64,000 nt of DNA from Verrucomicrobiota bacterium (GTDB lineage Bacteria > Verrucomicrobiota > Verrucomicrobiia > Opitutales > Opitutaceae), in contig JAEZDN010000022.1 in assembly GCA_023433275.1 (NCBI GenBank), positions 1 to 64,000 of the forward strand, written 5' to 3'. Shown one piece after another: positions 58,266 to 64,000 of this stretch (within the stretch, counting starts at the first letter, position 1; each line of letters starts with the position of its first letter). The translations under genes were made by a program, and so were the position numbers. The notes beneath the pieces were generated by a model. It did no database searches. It was given only the letters and a program-made list of their open reading frames with translations, and had not been told where the DNA came from.

Positions 58266-59033
58266 TTAAACGGCCGCTTCCGCCGCCTTGACCAGGTCGA
58301 TGAACGACCTCGCCTCGAGCGCCGCGCCGCCGATCAGGCCGCCGTCGATGTCCTTTTCGGCGAGCAATTCGGGGGCGTTGGACGGCTTCATCGAGCCGCC
58401 ATAGAGGATGCGGACCTTCTGGGCCACGGGCGCGCCATAGAGCTTGGTCAGCAGGTCACGGATGAAGGCGTGAACCTCCTGCGCCTGCGCGGTGGTCGCA
58501 ACCTTGCCGGTGCCGATCGCCCACACGGGCTCGTAGGCGATGATGACGCTGGCCATCTGCTCGGCGGTGACGCCGGCGAGACCCAGCTCCACATGGCGCT
58601 GCACGACCGCGAGGGTCGAGCCCGCCTCGCGCTCGGCGAGGGTCTCGCCGACGCATAGGATGGGCTTCAGCTGGTTGGCCAGCGCGGCCACGACCTTCTT
58701 GTTGATGATGGCGTCGGTGTCGCCGAAATACGTGCGGCGCTCGCTGTGGCCGAGGATGACGTGGGACACGAACAGCGCGCGGAGCATCTCCGCGGACACC
58801 TCGCCGGTGAAGGCGCCGCTCTTCTCGGGGCTCATGTTCTGGGCGCCGAGCTTCACGCTCTGGCCCTCGAGCGCCTTGGCGACGCTCTCGAGCGCGGTGA
58901 AGGGCGGACACACGACCACGTCCACCGAGCCAATGCGACCGATCTCGGCCACAATGTCCTTGGTGAGCGCAACGCCGTCGCCGGCCGTCTTGTTCATCTT
59001 CCAGTTACCAGCGATGAGTTTTCTGCGGATCAT
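58266..59033 (-). CDS. tpiA: Triosephosphate isomerase
   Basis: This 255-residue TIM-barrel enzyme interconverts glyceraldehyde 3-phosphate and dihydroxyacetone phosphate. Catalytic Lys12 is in GNWKMNK, His in HVILGHSERR, and Glu in AYEPVWAIGTGK. It lies last in the gap-pgk-tpiA run. Confidence 0.97.
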   Translation of the reverse strand: MIRRKLIAGNWKMNKTAGDGVALTKDIVAEIGRIGSVDVVVCPPFTALESVAKALEGQSVKLGAQNMSPEKSGAFTGEVSAEMLRALFVSHVILGHSERRTYFGDTDAIINKKVVAALANQLKPILCVGETLAEREAGSTLAVVQRHVELGLAGVTAEQMASVIIAYEPVWAIGTGKVATTAQAQEVHAFIRDLLTKLYGAPVAQKVRILYGGSMKPSNAPELLAEKDIDGGLIGGAALEARSFIDLVKAAEAAV

Positions 59034-59050
59034 GGTGTTAAGTTTTGTAT

Positions 59051-59133
59051 GTCATCCTGAGCGCAGCGAAGGATCCAAGGGAATGTGCGCCGACGGATGT
59101 AACCTTGGATTCTTCGCTTCGCTCAGAATGACG
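59051..59133. repeat. Family A inverted pair between pgk and tpiA
   Basis: GTCATCCTGAGCGCAGCGAA then GGATCCAAGG (59051-59080) and the inverted partner CCTTGGATTCTTCGCTTCGC then TCAGAATGAC (59103-59132). It occupies the gap between co-directional genes, and could form a hairpin in the shared transcript. Confidence 0.85.
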
Positions 59134-59144
59134 GGTTGGACGGA

Positions 59145-60425
<1,281 letters not shown>

Positions 60426-60435
60426 GGAAGGGAGG

Positions 60436-60533
60436 AAGTAGCGGGTAGTGAGTAGCGGGTAGCGAGTGGGAGGAAAAAGAAAGCGAGTAGGAGCTTGGTC
60501 TGCTCGCTACTCGCTACTCGATACTCGCTACTA
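60436..60533. repeat. Family D inverted repeat between gap and pgk
   Basis: Quasi-tandem GTAGCGGGTAGTGAGTAGCG words (60437-60468) face CTCGCTACTCGCTACTCG and ACTCGCTACTAC (60503-60533). It fills the gap between the two genes, as in the fcl-gmd gap. Confidence 0.85.
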
Positions 60534-60550
60534 CGCGGCGTTGCGCCGCC

Positions 60551-61597
60551 TTAGAGCTTCGCGGCGATCTGCTGGGTCAGCTCGACGACGCGGTTGGAAT
60601 AGCCCCACTCGTTGTCGTACCAGCTCACGAGCTTGAAGAACTTGCTGTTCAGCTCGATGCCGGAACCGGCGTCGAAGATCGACGAGTGCTTGTCGTGGAT
60701 GAAGTCGCTGGAGGCCACCTCGTCGGACGTATAGGCGAGGATGCCCTTGAGGTAGGTCTCGGAAGCCTTCTTCATGGCCTCGCAGATCGCCTTGTAGGAG
60801 GTCTCCTTGGTGGTGCGGACCGTGAGATCGACGACGGACACCGTCGGCGTCGGCACGCGGAAGGACATGCCGGTGAGCTTGCCCTTGACCTCGGGCAGCA
60901 CGAGCGCGGTGGCCTTGGCGGCGCCGGTCGACGACGGGATGATGTTGATGGCGGCGGAACGGCCACCCTTCCAGTCCTTCTTGGACGGGCCGTCCACGGT
61001 CTTCTGCGTCGCGGTATAGGAGTGGATCGTCGTCATGAGGCCTTCCTCGACGCCGAAGCCTTCCTTGAGGAGCACGTGGACGATCGGCGCGAGACAGTTC
61101 GTGGTGCAGGAAGCGTTGGAAATGATGCTGTGCTTCGCGAGGTCGAGCTTGTCGTCATTCACGCCGAGAACGACGGTGATATCCTCGCCCTTCGCCGGGG
61201 CGGAGATGATGACCTTCTTGGCGCCGGCGGTGATGTGACCCTTGGCCTTCTCGGCCTCGGTGAACAAACCGGTGGACTCGATCACGAGGTCGACGCCCAG
61301 CTTGCCCCACGGGAGCTCGGCGGGGGACTTCGCGCTGACGACGAGGATGTCCTTGCCGTTCACGACCAGCACATCGTCCTCGGCCTTGTCAGCGGCGGAC
61401 TTCTTGGAGGAAACCGTGCCTTGGAACCGTCCTTGGGTGGAGTCGTACTTGAGGAGGTAGGCCAGGTTGTCCGCGGGAACGATATCGCCGACGGCGACGA
61501 CATCGAGCTTGGTGCCGAGCAGACCCTGCTCGACCAGCGCGCGGAAAACGAGACGGCCGATGCGGCCGAAACCATTGATTGCTACTTTGACTGCCAT
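60551..61597 (-). CDS. gap: Glyceraldehyde 3-phosphate dehydrogenase
   Basis: This 348-residue NAD-dependent enzyme has the Rossmann start INGFGRIGRLVFRAL, the catalytic cysteine in SNASCTTNC (about 162), and downstream KTVDGPSKKDWKGGRSAAIN. It heads the glycolytic run. About 190 nt of upstream DNA up to 61785 must hold the operon promoter, but no clear boxes were found. Confidence 0.97.
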   Translation of the reverse strand: MAVKVAINGFGRIGRLVFRALVEQGLLGTKLDVVAVGDIVPADNLAYLLKYDSTQGRFQGTVSSKKSAADKAEDDVLVVNGKDILVVSAKSPAELPWGKLGVDLVIESTGLFTEAEKAKGHITAGAKKVIISAPAKGEDITVVLGVNDDKLDLAKHSIISNASCTTNCLAPIVHVLLKEGFGVEEGLMTTIHSYTATQKTVDGPSKKDWKGGRSAAINIIPSSTGAAKATALVLPEVKGKLTGMSFRVPTPTVSVVDLTVRTTKETSYKAICEAMKKASETYLKGILAYTSDEVASSDFIHDKHSSIFDAGSGIELNSKFFKLVSWYDNEWGYSNRVVELTQQIAAKL

Positions 61598-61785
61598 ATT
61601 AGGTGTGGGTTGTGGACGTGAACGTTAAGAACGGTCACTGAAAAGCCCGCCCCCCTCTTTGGCAAGAGCGATGCGGAAATTGTGGCCTGATCCGCCCAGC
61701 AGTGGCCAATATTTGCGTAATAAACAGCAGCGCGAACCGCCGGCCGCCCCTCCCCCGTATCCTCTCGACCAGGGCCTGCCAGCCA

Positions 61786-64000
61786 CTAACCGCTGATCCA
61801 CAGGCTGCAGCCCAACCCGGGCACAAAGACACCCTCCGGTCCAAGGCTCAGGGGCGTCGGGGTTCCGTCGGCGTAAAAGCACTCATGATCAGCCAGCAGC
61901 CGCCAGTTGTGCCCCTGAAACAGGCCGATCGACAGCGTGGTGTCATCGATGTGTGGATTGACGGCGAACATCAGGCGCTGGGATCCCTGGCTGCCATCCG
62001 CGTTGTAAATCGTCACCAGCCCCGGATGTCCGGGGCGGCCGAAACATTGGAAAAACCCTTCGGAGGGGCGAGACCACTGACGCAACAATTGCCCCCGCGG
62101 CGAACGACGAAACGCGATCCAGTCGGCGAAATACCGGTGAGTGCCCGGAAACCGGGCCATGCGCCGGTAGTCCAGCGCGTTCAAATCACCCCGCAAGTAC
62201 GTGTTGTTCACGCCCTGCTTGCTGCGGAGGAAATCCTGGCCGGCCGCGATCAACGGGATCCCCACCGAGGCAAAGAGGATCGCCGCCATCAGGTGCGTGC
62301 GCCGCCGGTCGTTGTGCGTCGGGTTGAGCCCATTGCGGTCCGGATTCTCCGTGATCGAGTCGATCCAGGTGCTGTCGTCGTGCGACTCCGTGTAGTTCAC
62401 CGTCTGCGCGGGCCAGAACGCGAAATGCCAGGGTGACCCCTTGAGGAAATACTCGAGCGAGCCCGCCGACCCGCGCCCGTGCACATAATCGCGCACGAAA
62501 TTGCGATAGTTGTCGTTCCACGAGGCATACCCGGTGGGCCGCAACGCGGCCGCGATGTGGCCGCGGAAGCTCCAGGGCTCCGCGATCAGGATCACATCCG
62601 GTTTCACCTTCTTCACCGCCACCTCGATCTCGCGCAGCACGTCGACGCCGATCAGTTCCGCGAGGTCAAAGCGGAACCCATCCACCCCGTACACCTCGAT
62701 CAGTTGCACCAGGCTGTCGATGATCATGCGCGTCGCCATCGCCGAACGCGCCCGCAGGTCGTTGCCACAGCCGCTCCAGTTGGCCAGCGTGCCGTCGTCC
62801 CCGAGTTCGAAATAATACAGCTTGTCGATGAACAACAGGTGCGCGGGCACACCCACGTGATTGTACACGACGTCGATGACCACCGCCATGCCCTGCCGGT
62901 GGAACGCCGCCACCAGCTCCTGCAGCTCCTTCACCTGCGACGCGTGCGCGCCAGCCAGACCGTAGTCCGCCGCCGGCGCGAAATAATTCACGGGCATGTA
63001 ACCCCAAAAATATTCATCCCGCGCGGTGTTGTCCGCCTGGTGGATCGGCTGCAATTCGACGCAGTTCACGCCAAGCTTCTTCAGGTGGAAATCCGGGCTC
63101 TCGACCCATTTTCGCAGGCCCGTGAACCCGAGGCGGTCCTCGGGGCTGAGCGGGATCGGCGCCTGCGCGACCAAGTCACGCACATGCGCCTCCGCCATCA
63201 CCAGATCCTGCCAGGCGGGAGTGGCGAAGGACCGGTCCGCCCGACCAACCCAGCCCGCGTCCAATACGATGCCCGGCCCGTCCCGCCCCACCGTCGCCCG
63301 CGCATACGGGTCGAGGACGCGCTGGCTCGGATGAAAATGCCCGAACACGTCGTGCGGTCCGCTGATCGAGTACCAATAATGCCAGCCGTGCAGGTTGCGG
63401 TTCAACTGCGCTTCCCACACACCCCGCCACGCGCCCGACTCGAGGCGCCGGTCGAGTTCGTAACCGAAGGCGTGACCCTGGTCCTGGAGCTTCTCGCAGA
63501 GGAACAGCCGCACATGCTTCGCGCGCGGGGCGAAAATCCGGAATACCGTCTCGCCCCGTCCCACGATCGCGCCCAATGGCAAATCACTTCGCAATGCATG
63601 GAAAAACTTCCCCAGGCGCACGCGCACCTTCGGCGGCTCCCGCCCATCCCGCACGAGGATGACCGAGTACGTCTGGTTCAACAGCACCGGCTCGGCCGTG
63701 GTGAAGCGGAAAAGATTCCGGCCGGTGCGGTGGCGCTTGAGCACACGATTCGTGCGCCCGTCGGCGGTCGTGACCACGTTCGTCGCGTCGGGCGGCAGGT
63801 CGAGCCACCGGCCGTCACCCGTCACAAACTTGAACTGCGCCGGCGGCTCCGTGAGCAAGGGCCCCGCCGGCCGCCGCAGCAGCAACACCGGCCGACCATT
63901 CAAATCCCCGGGTTGCATGGCCCACGCCGCCTGCCCCACCGCCGCCTGCCAGCCATTGAAGTCACCGGCGACATACACCGGCATCTCCTCAAAATTGACC
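61786..64000 (-). CDS. GH13 debranching-type enzyme, truncated at the window edge
   Basis: About 732 residues are visible. N-terminal CBM48-like MPVYVAGDFNGWQ, then a glycoside-hydrolase 13 barrel with WGYMPVNYFAP, nucleophile Asp in GFRFDLAEL, acid Glu in ILIAEPWSFRG and Asp in TESHDDSTW. This fits isoamylase/pullulanase or GlgX-type enzymes. The reading frame continues past M at 63984 (FEE then MPVY) without a stop, so the true start is probably beyond 64000. Confidence 0.85.
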   Translation of the reverse strand, partial: VNFEEMPVYVAGDFNGWQAAVGQAAWAMQPGDLNGRPVLLLRRPAGPLLTEPPAQFKFVTGDGRWLDLPPDATNVVTTADGRTNRVLKRHRTGRNLFRFTTAEPVLLNQTYSVILVRDGREPPKVRVRLGKFFHALRSDLPLGAIVGRGETVFRIFAPRAKHVRLFLCEKLQDQGHAFGYELDRRLESGAWRGVWEAQLNRNLHGWHYWYSISGPHDVFGHFHPSQRVLDPYARATVGRDGPGIVLDAGWVGRADRSFATPAWQDLVMAEAHVRDLVAQAPIPLSPEDRLGFTGLRKWVESPDFHLKKLGVNCVELQPIHQADNTARDEYFWGYMPVNYFAPAADYGLAGAHASQVKELQELVAAFHRQGMAVVIDVVYNHVGVPAHLLFIDKLYYFELGDDGTLANWSGCGNDLRARSAMATRMIIDSLVQLIEVYGVDGFRFDLAELIGVDVLREIEVAVKKVKPDVILIAEPWSFRGHIAAALRPTGYASWNDNYRNFVRDYVHGRGSAGSLEYFLKGSPWHFAFWPAQTVNYTESHDDSTWIDSITENPDRNGLNPTHNDRRRTHLMAAILFASVGIPLIAAGQDFLRSKQGVNNTYLRGDLNALDYRRMARFPGTHRYFADWIAFRRSPRGQLLRQWSRPSEGFFQCFGRPGHPGLVTIYNADGSQGSQRLMFAVNPHIDDTTLSIGLFQGHNWRLLADHECFYADGTPTPLSLGPEGVFVPGLGCSLWISG

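Overview
This window looks like chromosomal DNA of a high-G+C Gram-negative bacterium. The mix points to Verrucomicrobiota, probably an Opitutaceae-like lineage: a four-ATPase 'double' UvrA, Gfo/Idh/MocA oxidoreductases beside a PmoA-family protein, a BY-kinase/fucose exopolysaccharide locus, a PPi-type phosphofructokinase and abundant short palindromic repeats. That placement is inference from gene content, not from a phylogeny. No phage, IS element, CRISPR array or rRNA operon was found. Almost every gene is chromosomal housekeeping or envelope biology.

Layout. 1-645 is a repeat mosaic. 646-7558 (minus) holds a giant Sel1/coiled-coil/LysM envelope protein, an uncharacterised 496-residue protein, and prfB with an intact +1 programmed frameshift that restores the true start at 7558. 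7659-19812 (minus) is an exopolysaccharide region: small membrane protein, fcl, gmd, valS (a housekeeping gene in the middle), a polysaccharide co-polymerase/tyrosine autokinase, an outer-membrane beta-barrel, a polytopic glycosyltransferase-like protein and an NtrC-type regulator. 19953-20876 holds a small secreted protein, a composite repeat, a terminator and tRNA-Phe(GAA). 20951-23339 (minus) is the fatty-acid cluster fabG-acpP-fabF, followed by a CysJ-like reductase without a flavodoxin domain. 24836-28780 (plus) has a pseudouridine synthase overlapping an SH3-like secreted protein, then folD and a PPi-PFK. tRNA-Arg(CCG) follows at 29013-29087. 29330-36676 (plus) is mostly a carbohydrate-type cluster (two Gfo/Idh/MocA oxidoreductases, an MFS porter, a PmoA/DUF6807 protein and an Nramp-like porter).

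36814-40110 holds lpdA, a small membrane protein and a GT4 glycosyltransferase. 40281-46655 (plus) is the double UvrA. 46893-58101 is a run of conserved cell genes: MBL hydrolase, tsaD, S41 protease, MidA-like protein, rpmB, a cytidylate-kinase-like protein, GNAT, murJ, FmdB-type zinc ribbon, a polyprenyl synthase and hypotheticals. 58266-61597 (minus) is the lower-glycolysis operon gap-pgk-tpiA. 61786 to the window edge is a GH13 debranching-type enzyme that probably continues past position 64000.

The most unusual signal is the repeats. At least nine families of short, palindromic or quasi-tandem DNA words lie between genes. Several of the same or similar words also lie in frame inside uvrA, at about eleven sites, always between and never inside its ATPase motifs. 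One such palindrome also lies in the 496-residue gene at 4813-6303, and the uvrA stop codon itself lies within a repeat word. This resembles the logic of Rickettsia palindromic elements, which insert into protein genes, but the sequences and the hosting gene are different and I do not recognise these as a described system.
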